Shown: positions 35,872 through 47,837, counted from the first letter of the stretch. The stretch: DNA of 64,000 nucleotides from Kryptolebias marmoratus (GCF_001649575.2 NC_051440.1:25183488-25247487); one strand, 5' to 3'. Notes: generated by a model not told the origin, from the sequence alone. Translations and numbers: made by a program.

Positions 35872-36353
35872 CACATGTGTCAAACTCAAGGCCCGCGGGC
35901 CAGATCCGGCCCTTTGTAACATTTCATCCGGCCCTCTAGTCTGGGACAGTCTCTGATTCTTATTTTATTTTAAAAAACTGAGCCTAATTAGTGAAGTTTT
36001 CTCTTGACAGTGACTTAGAAGCCAACAATATATAGTTTTAATTTATGTATGATCAAGTTTTTGTTGAAAGATCTGTTTTAATGTTAAAAATTTCATATAA
36101 AAGCTGAGTGAGGCGTAAGAAATGACTGCTAATGATGAGCTTTTTGAAGTTTGATCTATCTGTCTGTGTTCATTAAAGCATGTTTCCTTTAAATTCTGTA
36201 TAATCTGTAACTGGGAAAAAGTCATTGATATTTCTATATGAATGATTTGACATAATACATCTAAAACCAAGGTTAATTTATGTAATTTTTAATAAATATT
36301 GATCGTGATTGGCCCTTGGCTAGGAACAAATTTTTAATTTTTTGACACCCCTG
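35872..36353. mobile_element. 482-bp hAT-like non-autonomous transposon
   Basis: The left end CACATGTGTCAAACTC and the reverse complement of the right end (CAGGGGTGTCAAA) agree at 10 of 13 positions, and perfect 8-bp GCCTAGTG copies flank the element, as expected for hAT insertion. Near the left end it has the GGCCCGCGGGCCAGATCCGG stretch common to a widespread vertebrate hAT group. No transposase sequence is left. Confidence 0.8.
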
Positions 36354-36361
36354 GCCTAGTG
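36354..36361 (+). repeat. target-site duplication GCCTAGTG, right copy
   Basis: Identical to 35864-35871. Confidence 0.85.
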
Positions 36362-38162
36362 TGTTGCAGCTTTTTAGGTTTTTAGTTCCGATGGGGTTTT
36401 TTTTGTTGTTCGTTTTGTTTGTTTTTTAACAAAAACAAAAGTGACTCTCACCTTTAAGAAACTACATCATGATTATGAATGTACTTATTTTAATATCTTA
36501 AAAAAAGATGTGAAAGTCCAGTAACTCATTGGAGCTGCTCCATCCTGCAGCCCAACAACAACCGTTCCAGTCCAACACATTCAAGGCATCTGATTCCTGT
36601 ATGAGCCGGGCTGAAGTTTCCATTGTCTTCAGGTAGTTATTAGCCCCAGAGACAGCCAAAAGAGGACTTAGGGTTGTCCATCAGCCCGTAATGTCTCCTC
36701 ACAACAGCTCAAACCTAACCTGACAGGCACGCACCGCACTGACAGCCCACTAACAACACACTGCCGTTCCCTCGCAAACGGTCAGCGCTCAGCTTCAGAG
36801 GGAGCGTGGCAGGAGGACGAGACGTCCACGTCCTGCAGATCACTGTCAAACTAAGACACATGTGCAGCTTACATGTGACATGTTAATCAGGACTGGCCCA
36901 CACAGAGAAAGTCTTCAATCTGAGCACACATAGATACAAAAACCTTTTATTTGCCAACACAGCCACCCTGGTCTCTGAGTACACAGACAAAGGAAAAGGC
37001 AACATCGAAACTAAATGCTGTTATGTGGGTGACTGTGAATAGCGCTGCAGAATGTACTTTTGTATTTAAATAAAAGGTTTTTATAAAAGCAATCCATTAC
37101 TGCAACCATTTATCACCCTTTTTTATCACTTCACTGGGGCTATTTTGGATATTGGGACAATTGTTAAAGCACTTTTCCCCCAAAGTATGCATGATGATCA
37201 GGAATGCAACTGAAAAATAAAAACATTTTTGTATCACTGAGCTGTTATGAAAAAGGTTTAAAACCTGACATCCTTTAAGGTAGCTTCTCACCATTTGTAA
37301 AAATCGTAGCTTGTGTCTCAAATCCGTCTCAAACCCATCTTGATTTTGTTGCGGATTCGTGGCACCTTCACAGAGCCGTCCTCTGACAGAAAACATCCCG
37401 GGGTAATGCTTCTAAAAACCAAATCTATGAGCAATATTAACTATATTTTAAGAGTTATGCAAACCTGCTGATTTTCCTTAAAATAAAATACAATTTTGCA
37501 ACAATAAGGCTCACGGCTCGCTGGTCAGAAACAGAAGATTTACATATTTTCTTGCATTTTGTCATAATTTAAAGTCACCAACTCGTCTCCAACACCTGGA
37601 GCCCAGTGAGATACCACCTTTACCTAAAGATTATGTTTACTGTAAGAAAATAAAGGTAGAAACTGTGGTTTGTTAGGTACTTTTTTTGCCTTTCCAGTGT
37701 TTTAATTTATGCAAACACACACCAATAAACCTAATTTTTAAATGCATTCCAAAAAACACCTGATTTCCTAAAATTATAGGTCAAGTTTACGGCTGTTGAA
37801 GCCGTTTGAATTCAAGCAGAGTTTATTAAGCTGTCAATATGCCTCTAATTTGGAAAGAACAATGACATGAAGGTACCCTATCATTGTAATTATCACTGCA
37901 CAATCACCTGCCTCCACGTTGTCTGCATGCTCGTGAGTATTTGTGTCTGGGAGTGAGGCTGCAGGCCAATTTTAAACTGTTTCATCCCTTTTAATATTCA
38001 TATCTACACCTTTTAGACTCTGACAAAGACCCTAAGTAACTACAGGATTTTGTTTATGTCACTGTATGTGGGTTTAATAAGTAAAGGAACCAGAATATGT
38101 AAAGAAAAACACTAATCAGAAACGCAGTGACAGCCCTCGGCTCGGTCTGAAATTAATCCTAC
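36362..38162. other. intronic DNA without recognised features
   Basis: No repeats with clear ends and no coding motif were seen. Confidence 0.5.
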
Positions 38163-38311
38163 CTTCTGTCGAATCTCTTCTTCCATCTTGATGGGGGATC
38201 CGAGCTCTGCCACCTGCCGAACTCCCTCGCTGGCGTAGCCTCCGTACTCCCACAGCACATAGCTTCTGGAGTGGGACGCACCGATCAGAGCGGACCAGTG
38301 GTTGGCTCGTC
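38163..38311 (-). CDS. spon1: spon1 exon: Reeler/spondin junction and N-terminal spondin domain
   Basis: A 149-nt exon. The acceptor CCTCCAG is followed by GA, which completes an Arg codon split with the previous exon, then 49 codons: RANHWSALIGASHSRSYVLW, EYGGYASEGVRQVAELGSP and IKMEEEIRQK. The donor is GTAGGA, in phase 0. The motifs NHWSA, YVLWEYGGYASEGV and VAELGSP are hallmarks of the F-spondin spondin domain. It precedes the 31.6-kb intron. Confidence 0.95.
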
Positions 38312-40007
38312 CTGGAGGACACGGGCATGATCTGATTATTAGTTCAAGGAGGTTAGCAACAGTTGGCTGAATGATGATCTATTTGTTGCTCTTTAGTTCT
38401 GCTTCGTGTATTTATCTGTTAGTCCAGTTCACGCTTCCTGCAAAAAGTAATAACTGAAGAATCAATTTGACCAACGTAATTTAATCTGGTGCAAAAAAAA
38501 ATTTGACTGGTAGGCGAAGGAAACATCCAGACACCTCATCGTCAACAATGGAGCATGCTTTTAGAAGGCGGCAGACCGGTTTTCTCCTCTGACTGATACT
38601 GAAAACTTAAAATCACTGTCACTCTGCTGTCAGGAGAGAAACTGTGACCGAATGTGTCTGCAGACATCAGAGGAATGGTGTTTTTTTATCTGGTGGGGGT
38701 ACGGGAACTTACTGAAATCTTTAACATTGTCGTACGCACAGAAACAAAAACACGTCGTTTATTTATTCTAATTTTACTTATTTAGTATCAACCTAAAAGG
38801 CGCTTCCTCGTTCATCAGATGCTTTTAAAACTGTGCTGCATCTTTATAGAACAGAGGAAGAACGCGGTGTGGCATCACGCAGGATATCCACAGTTTCCTG
38901 AAAAAGTGGTAATAAAAATCCCCCACAGTGCTGATTTTATTGACATATTTTTGTGTTGAAAAAAAGTCAAATCGGACTAAATATGGCCAAAAAAATGCTG
39001 AAAATGTTTACATCTGGTTTTATATTTAAACGTATTTTAAACTGTTTTAAGCTTTATTTATATTTAAAACAAACACAAAAGGACAAATTAGTTAACTTCA
39101 GAGGTAAACCCTCTTCTTGTTCTCATGTAGACACATTAAATCTGATTTTACTCCTTTATTTTATCCGACGATCAGATGTATATAAGAAACAGAAACGTGT
39201 AGAAGTGAAATCATATATTTTTTAAAACTTCTTGATTCCAAATTGTTTTTTTTTCACAGATATGATGAGTTTATTTAATTCAGACAGAACCAGGTGTCTG
39301 TTGCTCAAATAATCCTATTTAAAATACTGACATAATGCAACAAACATGTTTCCTTGTGACAGAACAGTTTTCACTTTTTATTTGTTTTAATCTTTGAAGT
39401 TTTGTGAGAATGATATACCGATACAACAGAAGAAACTAAAGGTTCATACTGCAGGCATGTTTTTGCTCAATTGTGACCCATTTCTGAAAGATCACAAATC
39501 CAATTTTCTGCAATTCCACTTTCATATGTGGTCCTAAATTGAATAAATATCCAATGTTTTTCAAAGAGGCCTCAGTTTGAATGGTTTCCTTTGACTCCTG
39601 CACCATTAAAGTGTGACACATGTCACAAATCTTTACCTGAACGGTAAATGGGACTAGCTAGTTACTAGTTAGAGCATGTTTTTGGTCTGTGGGAGGAAAC
39701 CCACTCATGCACGGGGAGAACATGCAAACTCTGCACCTGCAGCTTTCTTTGCAACGACCACACAAAAATCATTAAACCTCAACAAAAAGTTACAACTAAG
39801 AGCTGCAGCGTGACTTTAGCCTAACACCAATCTTACAGAAAAACTGAGATGCAAAAGGGAACATTTTGAGACTAGCTAATAATAATAATAACTAACGTTG
39901 CAAAATGGATAGAATCTATTTCCTGGGCTGCTTGAAAGCCAAGAAAACACAGAATAAAAACCTTAAAAAGGCCCAGGTTTTAATGCACGTCTGCTGTTTG
40001 GACTCAC
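38312..40007 (-). other. spon1 intron, about 1.7 kb
   Basis: AT-rich. Contains a short fragment (39665-39735) of the GATG-tailed dispersed repeat also present at 14163-14400; otherwise nothing recognised. Confidence 0.75.
39665..39735 (+). repeat. fragment of the GGGAGAACATGCAAACT dispersed repeat
   Basis: Contains GCATGTTTTTGGTCTGTGGG, AGGAAACCCACTCATGCACG and GGGAGAACATGCAAACTC, related to the copy at 14163-14400. Confidence 0.5.
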
Positions 40008-40130
40008 TCGGATAGTCCTTTGGGTGGACTTTCTCTGACCAGTTGCCATAGAACGTGAGTCTGTACTTGGCGGTTCCGCAGGCGCAGCACTCCATCGCCG
40101 TCGCTTCGGTGACGTCGCCCAGCACGTGCT
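40008..40130 (-). CDS. spon1: spon1 exon: CCACGTAKYRLTFYGNWSE segment
   Basis: A 123-nt exon that enters after acceptor CCCGGCAG with two bases completing a Glu codon. It encodes HVLGDVTEATAMECCACGTA, KYRLTFYGNWSEKVHPKDYP and one base of the next Arg codon; the donor is GTGAGT. The first 13 residues vary among vertebrates, while the ECCACGTAKYRLTF part is nearly invariant. NWS is a potential N-glycosylation site, and the Cys pair belongs to the conserved disulphide set at the start of the spondin domain. Confidence 0.95.
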
Positions 40131-40978
40131 CTGCCGGGTGACAGCGCAAACAAAAAAACCGTCACAGTCCTGACGTTACCAGGCAAACTCTCCTGCATTC
40201 TGGCAGAAATTACAAGACAGCTGGAGAACATCCCAAAGTTACATTTCTGGGGGAAAAAATGTATTTAAACGACACGTTAGCCTCATTAATATTCAGATTT
40301 TTCTCTGGATCAATGTTTTGGAAAGACAGGTCAAGGTGAAAATATGAATATTTATGAACCAGCCAATTATGCTGCAGAAATTCCCTCTTGGCATCCAAGT
40401 CAAAGCAGGATGAGTGAAACTTTGAAAGTGCCCAACTTATGTCAGCAAATCGAAGCGGGGTGGCTTGATTGGCTTGCATAATAACATGGAAAATTAGATT
40501 TCAGCGTGGAGGAAAAAAAACTGTATATGACGGCAGAATTCCCCTGAGACTGAGTTAGAAAGAAAAAAACATTTAATTAGACTCAGTTTGTTTTAGCATA
40601 CAGTAAATGTTTGCATCACAGTTGAGCGAGTCCTGTTGCTCTTTATTGTTTTACAAGAATGTTGTTTTTTTTAGGAAGCCTTTAAAGCTGACAAAGCATT
40701 CTTCTTTGTGGTGAAATCACAGTCTGCTGTGACCTATAAAGACATATTTAAAACCTACGTTGTTTCTCATGAGATTCCAAACTGTTTCTTCTCCCACCAG
40801 CTCTGCTGGTTTTATATCTTTTTTTTTTTTAAAAAGTCACAATGAAGTGGGAGTTCATCTGCACCAGAAGGCAGAAAAAAAACTCCACTTGGAGCGGGCT
40901 ATAATAGCGACATGATGACCAGAGAAGGTTGAAAAGACGAGCAGCAAAGTGGAAGAGAAAATAGGCAGCTGTCATTAC
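40131..40978 (-). other. spon1 intron, 848 bp
   Basis: Short intron between two in-phase exons. Nothing else was recognised. Confidence 0.8.
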
Positions 40979-41052
40979 CTTTCTCACACAGACGGATGGT
41001 GAGAGAACCTTCATCCTGGAAATAAATGATTCTCTTCTGGACAATACTGGCC
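40979..41052 (-). CDS. spon1: spon1 exon: end of the Reeler domain
   Basis: A 74-nt exon. The acceptor TCTCCAG is followed by G, completing the Lys codon of the upstream exon, then ASIVQKRIIYFQDEGSLT and IRLCEK, and one base (G) of a Glu codon; the donor is GTAATG. The SIVQKRIIYFQDEGSLT motif is diagnostic of F-spondin. Phases on both sides fit the neighbouring exons exactly. Confidence 0.95.
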
Positions 41053-41699
41053 CTGGAGACACAGAGAGAACAGGTTAGGAGACATATAAAGGAAGAGTAA
41101 GAATGGAAAAGAAGAAAAAGTTGAATAGTCAGAGGGGTGCAAAAGGTGCATGAAATGGATAATTTTGTAGTCTTTTTCTGTATCTGATCCATGTAATACT
41201 CAGTGAGGGGGGAAGGTAATGGCTTCCCTGAGGTTTGATAACAGACACAAAGTACACATCTTTTCACAGGAAAAACATCCTATTCTCCAAATCTCATGAC
41301 ACAATCATCCTGCTGCAATAGGAGCAATCACGCCCACGGATATGAAAAAGAAAGAGCAAGAATTACATTCAGAGGACAGAAAATAGATCTTTAAACGGCC
41401 TTTAGACAAAACCAGATTCTAACTTATGAGCCAATACCGGCTGAAAATTAAACTGCCCCAGCTGAAATGGGTTGGTTTTACATTCATCTTTAGTGAGGTT
41501 TTTTCCTCACAGATAAGAGTCTAAATGCTGTTTACTGCTTCTCTCATTGGTCGTCCTCGGAGATAAAGAGGATAAATTATCAGAGGAACTCCAGAGTCTG
41601 TTGGCCTTGCAGAACCTTCACAATAAACTTGCAATAGTTATCAGTTTTATCAAAATATGTTCCGTTAAATCCCATTTCCTGAATATCTTTGTGAAAGTT

Positions 41700-41950
41700 C
41701 TGAAGGTTTGTGTTTCTCGGTGAGCTGCTGGATATTAGTTGTCAACTCAAAACTGCAGGAAAACTGTAAGAAAATAGGTTAGTTTTCTATTTCAGGTCCT
41801 CTGAATTCTGAGTGTTTGCAACCAAGCGATGAGCGAGCCGTGAGACCACATTTTAAATTACCAGTTTGTAAAAATCCCAGCTTATTTTCTTCTGCACAAC
41901 TTGTAAAACTGAATTTTCGGCCGTGCAGACACATTTTGTTGTCCGCTTGA
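41700..41950 (+). repeat. family G copy 1
   Basis: Shares AACTGTAAGAAAATAGG, TCTGAATTCTGAGTG, GATGAGCGAGCCGTGAG and a GGCCGTGCAGACACATT stretch, in the same order, with 48080-48265. Ends uncertain; class unknown. Confidence 0.45.
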
Positions 41951-42839
41951 GAAGGATTGGAAACACCCAGAGCAAAAATCAGGGGGGTTGGAGGAAGATT
42001 TAAGATGCTCACGACAAGTCTGACTCTTTTGAACACGTTCAAAACTCAAGCGGCAAGACTGCGCTGCTCTGCATTCGACCCGAGGAACCAGCGTGAACGT
42101 CTAAAGATGTTCTGGAGACTCCCTCTTGAATCCCATTCACCAGCTAGTTGCAGCCCAGTGAAATGCTACCTTTGTGCAAGCTGAAATCACATGCAAATTA
42201 CCAGCCCCTCCATCCCCTCCTGAGGGCCTTTTGGGCCTTTGTAAGTCGGGTTCAAAAGAGAGATGTTTTGGTTACGTGCATAAAAGTGAGAATTAGAGTG
42301 AAAATGACTGGGGGTCATGCTTAATGCTTCATTTGAAGTTTTGGAGAGCTAAAACCTCAGACCTCCTCGCCTGTTTAAAGTCAATCTTTCTCATTTGACA
42401 TAAATAGCTTCTGCCACAACCCTCTCTCTCTCTCTCCGACCGTCTATCTTTTATGTCCAAAATATAAACAGTTCTGTCCTCAAAATAGTGTCCAAATGAA
42501 TGCATTTACATCAAATCAAAAACAGGAAGAAAACAATTAAAATGAGTATTTAGTTGACACAAATCTTAGTGCTACTTTCTCTAAATCACTGTTATTTAAA
42601 AGGTTTTAAACATATATTAATCCCTCCAGGATTTCGCGGGCATTTTTTGTGATTGTTGCAGCTAAAATGCCTGATTTCACGGGGCATTTTTCTAAAAGTT
42701 GCAATTTTTTTTTAACTAAAATCAATAAACAACCATAACTTTTAATATATAAACCAAAAATACTTACTAGTTCTGTAAGATAATTACCAATAAACATTGA
42801 CATTCTCAAAAGGTGCTTTATTTGAGAACTTTGATAGCT

Positions 42840-43025
42840 TCATTCATGAGCATTTCTGGATTGTCCCTGGTCTGCAGCTCTCCTCACATGTTTTGCAGAC
42901 ACAAAGTGTTTGTCGATGCGTTTATGTTCCATGATTACACTGCAGGACGTGCAAAACAGCTGCAGCTGGGGAGGAAACTGGTTTGCTGAAATCTTTGTGG
43001 GCAAATGTGAAGCATTAGCGCACAT
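42840..43025 (-). pseudogene. BED/CGGBP1-like zinc-finger reading frame, copy 1
   Basis: A 61-codon frame starting MCANASHLPTKISAN in a reasonable start context (GCCAAAATG). The key part LFCTSCSVIMEHKRIDKHF followed by VSAKHVRR has C-x2-C and a late H-x5-H, resembling the zinc finger of CGGBP1, itself thought to derive from a hAT transposase. It stops soon after RNAHE. Compared with copy 2, an 11-bp deletion near 42840 shifts the frame and shortens it. Probably a relic of the transposase N-terminus. Confidence 0.5.
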
Positions 43026-43073
43026 TTTGGCTTCGGTCGCTGCTCCTGCACGCTCCCGGCGTTCTGATGTTAA

Positions 43074-43092
43074 CAGGAAGTGACGTCACGTG
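43074..43092 (-). promoter_or_regulatory. ETS + CRE + E-box cluster, copy 1
   Basis: AGGAAGTGACGTCACGTG contains an ETS core (GGAAGT), a perfect CRE (TGACGTCA) and an overlapping CACGTG E-box. It lies about 50 bp upstream of the zinc-finger ATG on the minus strand, the position expected for a TATA-less promoter. The same cluster is intact in all three copies of the element. Confidence 0.5.
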
Positions 43093-44889
43093 TCTTCTTC
43101 CTGAGTTATTTGGGGTTATTTTGTATCCACACTACACAAACCCACAAAGAAGACACTAGACTGCAGAAACGGTGGCGAATGACTTTAGAAACAATAAATA
43201 TTGGGTTAAAGTTGTGGGAAAGTTGCGGTGTTTTGGGCAAAGTTGCGATTTCGCGGGGTAATATCCTGGAGGGTCTGATATATACCTGTATAAACATATT
43301 TTTGACGCAAGTGCAGCTTTAACTGAACCTAAAATTAAAACTTTAAAGAACAGTATTTCCACTCAGGTGGGCATTAAGAGAAACTGATGCTCTCCGTCCC
43401 TGTGGGCCAGTAAAGCCTTGTATCATGTCAGCCTGTTGAGAAATAAACATAAAGCTGTAGTTTTTTTATGAAAGTAGTCTTCACCTCATACAGTGGAGGG
43501 AAATAAAAGCAAATGAAAGTGAGCTGAAACACTGTCAGTGGAGACAGAGGAGGGAGTGGCGACATTAGGAAGGAGTTATCGGTTATATTGCTCCTATAAA
43601 TCTCACCCAGGCTGAACGCTGCGGTATAATCTGCAACACGGCTGGACTGCTTGGGCATGAAATTGAAAAACAAAAGTGAAATATAATGAGTATTATTGAG
43701 CTGCTCCTGATCATTTTAAAACTAATTTTATCATGTATTTAAAAAGGCTTGTGCTCCATTTTAATATTAAAAACAGGACATTTATGTTTGATTTAATGAT
43801 TTATGTCTTTCCAAGCTTTGGTCTCCATCGTTCTTGTTTCAACTGCCCTCAAAGTTAAAAAAAGTGGGTTGTTTTATGAGTTTATTCATCTTTAATAACA
43901 TGAGCTCTTTGTGTTTAAGATGTGCTGGAGGAAGCAGTTCTCCCTCAGGTGTTCAAGAGGTCAAAGTCTGACCAACGTATTATTTCCACCGTTGGACAAG
44001 AAGAATTCATACTTTGAAATAAAGCAATAAAGTTAAAATGGTTCCTGTCTTTTTATCTAGAATTTCTGCAAGAAATGTTAAGTTCTTAATACACTTTGTG
44101 ACATTTTCCACTGAAGTTATTATAACAAAGTTTTTACTTTCAGCGTTTTTAAAGCTGACATTTCCAATAAACGCCTTCACACCACAAGTTATCTCTACGC
44201 TGGCTTTTTGGCTTTTGCAGAATATTAGTTTTGGAAACAAAGTTTTTGTTCAAGGCAGCGGTGAAGTTTGATCAAACTAATACTGACAAATATACATTTT
44301 TTATTGTTTCCAACCTGCCGAGCCACTGCCTTCTCTCCAAGGCCCTGCGTACTTTTTCCTCTGTTCTGGTTTCTTATTAATCACACTTTTAGCGGCATCT
44401 CTTACTAAACGTGTTATGTTTGCTACATCTCCATGATCACATTTGCTGACTCATTTTTTGCGAACTCTGGGGCTCAAAAAACGCTCCACAGATGAAAGTG
44501 GGAGCAAACCACCGAGTCAAACACACACAATGTGTGACTGTTCATATAAAAGTGTTTGGACTAAATGAAAAGTGCAAAAAGTGGGAAAAACAAAGTTTTC
44601 TGATTATCGTTTGATGAACCCAGTGGACAAATTTGAATGAAACTAATTGATGAAGTTCTGCAGTCAATCTGATTTGAGATGGCTGCCACAGCTAATCTGC
44701 CAACGCAAAACTGGCTTTAATTCGCCTAAAATTACAGATATTGAAGCAAAGTTCATTCTGTAGTAGCTTGGAGTCATCCTCAACACATACTCCGAGCATT
44801 AACACATCCCTCCAGGATTTCGAGGGGCATTTTCCTAAAAGTTGTGATGAAAAGTTGTGATTTTATGAAAAAAAAATCACAACTTTTCA

Positions 44890-45150
44890 TCACCAACAAT
44901 TACCAACAAACATTGACATTTTCAAAAGGTGCTTTATTTGAGAACCTTGATAGCTTCTAAACTGACATTCATGAGCATTTCTGGATCGTCCCTGGTCTGC
45001 AGCTCTCCTCACATGTCCTGCAGACACAAAGTGTTTGTCGATGCGTTTATGTTCCATGATTACACTGCAGGACGTGCAAAACAGCTGCAGCTGGGGAGGA
45101 AACTGGTTTGCTGAAATCTTTGTGGGCAAATGTGAAGCATTAGCGCACAT
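44890..45150 (-). pseudogene. BED/CGGBP1-like zinc-finger reading frame, copy 2
   Basis: An 86-codon frame. The first 44 residues equal copy 1; it then has VSAGHVRRAADQGRSRN in place of VSAKHVRRAADQGQSRN and continues through FRSYQGSQIKHLLKMSMF. The finger (LFCTSC to DKHFVSAGH) is intact. No transposase catalytic domain follows, so the element is non-autonomous. Confidence 0.5.
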
Positions 45151-45198
45151 TTTGGCTTCGGTCGCTGCTCCTGCACGCTCCCGGCATTCTGAGGTTAA

Positions 45199-45217
45199 CA
45201 GGAAGTGACGTCACGTG
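45199..45217 (-). promoter_or_regulatory. ETS + CRE + E-box cluster, copy 2
   Basis: Same CAGGAAGTGACGTCACGTG arrangement as in copy 1, about 50 bp upstream of the zinc-finger start on the minus strand. Confidence 0.5.
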
Positions 45218-47829
45218 TCTTCTTCATGAGTTATTTGGGGTTATTTTGTATTCCACGCTACACAAACCCACAAAGAAGACACTAGACCGCAGAAACGGTG
45301 GAGAATCACTTTAGAAACAATAAATATGGGGTAAAGTTGCTGTGTTTTGGGCAAAGTTGCAAAAAGTTGCGATTTCGCGGGGTTTGCTTGATTTTGAGTT
45401 AATAGTTGCAATCGCAACATCGCGAAATCCTGGAGGGTCTGATTAACGCATCTTGCATGGGTGGCTGTGTTGGCCATCTTGATTAAATCTCTGTCATGAA
45501 GGGTGGCGGGCGATATGCATTCCTTCAAGGAATGCTTGGCCTTTATATTACCAATAAGGAGGTGATGTGGCTCCTTGTGGAGCTCCCTGAATCTTTGAAA
45601 CCTCAAAATATCAAGTTGAGCTCAGAGTACAAGAGTTTTAAATGAAAAATGATCATAAAAATCAGACAAAATATTGCAAATATTTGAGCAAATGTTTGAG
45701 GAAACTCCTAACAAAAAATACAAGCAGAAGGTTGGAGGGGAAATGTAACTGTTTGTTTAAATACTGATAAACAATATTTAGTTTTATTACTTGTAAATTG
45801 GTTTTAAAAAGTTAAAATGACAACATCATCAGCCGATGATGTGATAGCTTGCTTCAATGATTGAAAGAGGTTTTGGACATTCAGAAATCTCATTTTGTTG
45901 TTGTTTTCCTTTTGTTTCACATTGGTATTTAGTTCTTTTTATGTGCATAAATGTCTACAGAGTCACAACTTCCAGAAACAACAGCAACAAAACAGCTTTT
46001 AAACTGCCTCAACCATGCTTTGCTTCGTGTAAACAAAAGGCTATTTACTTACATGACTCCTTCCTTAAACTAAGAATGAGCCACATGTCACCATTTAAAC
46101 CAGACTTGGTATTTTAAGTAATCTAAGGTGAAACATTATGAAAAAGTAAATGGATTTTTCTTTTTGTTGATGGTTAAAGACGCTAAACGCTGAAACCCCA
46201 GCTGACAGTTTAAAGGAACTCATCGCAATGTCATAAAGACCAGTGAAAGAAAATTCATAAAGTGAAAAATAAAATCCTCATATTGACGTGTCCTTAACAT
46301 AAAAACTTGTAAGCCAACTTTGCGACAATGGCAACGCGCGTGAAAGAGCCGTTTGGGTTTGAGAAGTCAGACAGTTTTGCTGCATCGGTACGTATTTACA
46401 CTCAGATTTGTAGAGTAAAACATGCAGATAAAACGACTTACTTTATATAAAGTGTGGACTTGCATTTCAGAATTTAATCAGTATATCTGGAAAACTACTA
46501 GAGTGAATTACTTCAACTATTGCACCACTTATTATAGTTCAGAATAACTCACAAGTGGTCTGAAACCAGATTTCTCCTCTAACTGTCAGGCAGGGTAAAC
46601 AAGGCTTGAATTATTCAAAGACGCTGGCAGTGAAGTGACTAAAGCCACTTTTGGAGACTGTAATTCTTCTCAATCGACAAAAGAAGCAACAGAAAAATAA
46701 ATCCATTTCAGTCAAAATTTGTGCCTGCCTTCAGTATTCTGCGAGCTTTAATAAAAAGGTCTGCTGTGGTTTTAAAACCTGGAACACGCAACAAGTAATC
46801 CTGCCTTGCGATCGATAAAAAAAACACGCACGTGATCGCGTTACGACAGAAGAGTTCAAATCATTCTGTGACAGATTTCTGCTGTCACTGCGAGCAGACG
46901 AATCGTGGACTCTTCCTCGTCGTCCTCATCCCTGGACTCGGCATCAGAATACTGATGGGAAAAATGAGTGAGAGGTTGATGTGAGGTGGAAATGTGATGA
47001 ACAGACAGCCGGAGGGCAGGGATAAAGTGAGGGGAGAAACCTAAGTACAAAACTTGATAGAGATCACCGGGACAGAAAAAAAAAAAGATTGAAAAATAGC
47101 TTTCCTCACTGTCTTTCTACTCATCTCTGTCTATTTTAGCTCTGGGTGGGAAACACTTTCTGGAAAGACTTTTCAGGAGTTTCTAGAGATTCGAGAACAG
47201 ATTTGGGCGAATCTCGTCAGAAGAACGAGCTCCGTATCCGGAGGGTGGAAAAAAAAACTCAAGCACAAAGATAAACTTTTCCAAACACAGCTGAACATTT
47301 ACGTACACACACTGTCACAGCTCCAGGAGCTTGCTTAGACAAGAACCCCACACTTGCAAAAAAACAAAAAAAGTCAAACAAAGACATAAATATAAAACAG
47401 CTCGCTGCTGAAAATACTTCTCATAACATGCCTGAGCTGATGCTGGATGAAGCCTTGAATTTGGAGAAAGGAGGGAAACTGAGTGAATCACTATGAGCAG
47501 CAATATAAGAAGATCTGACAGTTTCTACAAAAACACTGAAATGTAATCAGACTCATTTTCCTGCTCTGTAATGTTGGGATGTAAACGAAACGTTCATGCG
47601 TCAACTGTTTTCATCTGCTGATGGATGAGAGTAATTTAAAGAAAAATCTGCCTGCAATGTTTGTTTTTCTCTCTCAAAAACCCTCTAAGTTTATGTTAAA
47701 AGGTTTTTGGCTTAAAAAATGGTAATGATCAATAAAAGAAGAGACAATAATTCTAATTGTTACACATATTATTGCCCACCATCTCGCCAAGCAGGTGATC
47801 ATGTAGTTGCCTTCCTGTCCGTCTATCTG

Positions 47830-47837
47830 TCTGTTAG
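47830..47837 (+). repeat. target-site duplication TCTGTTAG, left copy
   Basis: Identical to 48051-48058. Confidence 0.75.

Larger units (their letters stand above)
6532..38162 (-). other. spon1 intron, about 31.6 kb
   Basis: No spon1 coding sequence was recognised between the two flanking exons, which join in phase without it. It holds most of the mobile elements listed between 7.1 and 36.4 kb, one assembly gap, and long stretches without recognisable features (8.3-11.8, 12.0-13.8, 17.6-20.1, 20.3-22.7, 22.9-23.8, 24.7-26.2, 30.3-33.6 and 36.4-38.1 kb). Confidence 0.8.
42620..43277 (-). mobile_element. hAT-like element with zinc-finger frame, copy 1
   Basis: The ends are inverted: TCCCTCCAGGATTTCGCGG on the left and ATCCTGGAGGGTCTG on the right. 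The flanks share an imperfect duplication (ATATATTA and ATATATAC). The body is about 90% identical by eye to 44805-45441 and, outside a deletion, to 63140-63571. It contains a CGGBP1-like zinc-finger frame on the minus strand and an ETS/CRE/E-box cluster upstream of that frame. Confidence 0.65.
44805..45441 (-). mobile_element. hAT-like element with zinc-finger frame, copy 2
   Basis: The left end CATCCCTCCAGGATTTCG is inverted relative to the right end CGAAATCCTGGAGGGTCTG. ATTAAC lies on both sides (44798-44803 and 45442-45447) as the duplicated target. It sits inside a family H copy. Same body as 42620-43277. Confidence 0.7.
44655..45540 (+). repeat. family H copy 5, interrupted by hAT-like copy 2
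   Basis: The left part runs from GAGATGGCTGCCACAGC through GAGTCATCCTCAACACATAC to GAGCATTAA (44804). The right part resumes with ATTAACGCATCTTGC and ends in GGTGGCGGGCGATATGC and a hairpin (GCATTCCTT, C, AAGGAATGC at 45517-45535). The uninterrupted order is seen in copy 6 at 48.7 kb, which confirms the insertion. Confidence 0.65.

Noticed and set aside
46856..47050. Minus-strand frame with an acidic stretch (SDAESRDEDDEEE) preceded by a fair splice acceptor inside a spon1 intron
   Set aside because: Its phase does not fit the neighbouring spon1 exons (after a phase-2 donor it would be read in another frame and stop), the flanking exons already join correctly, and no clear donor follows.
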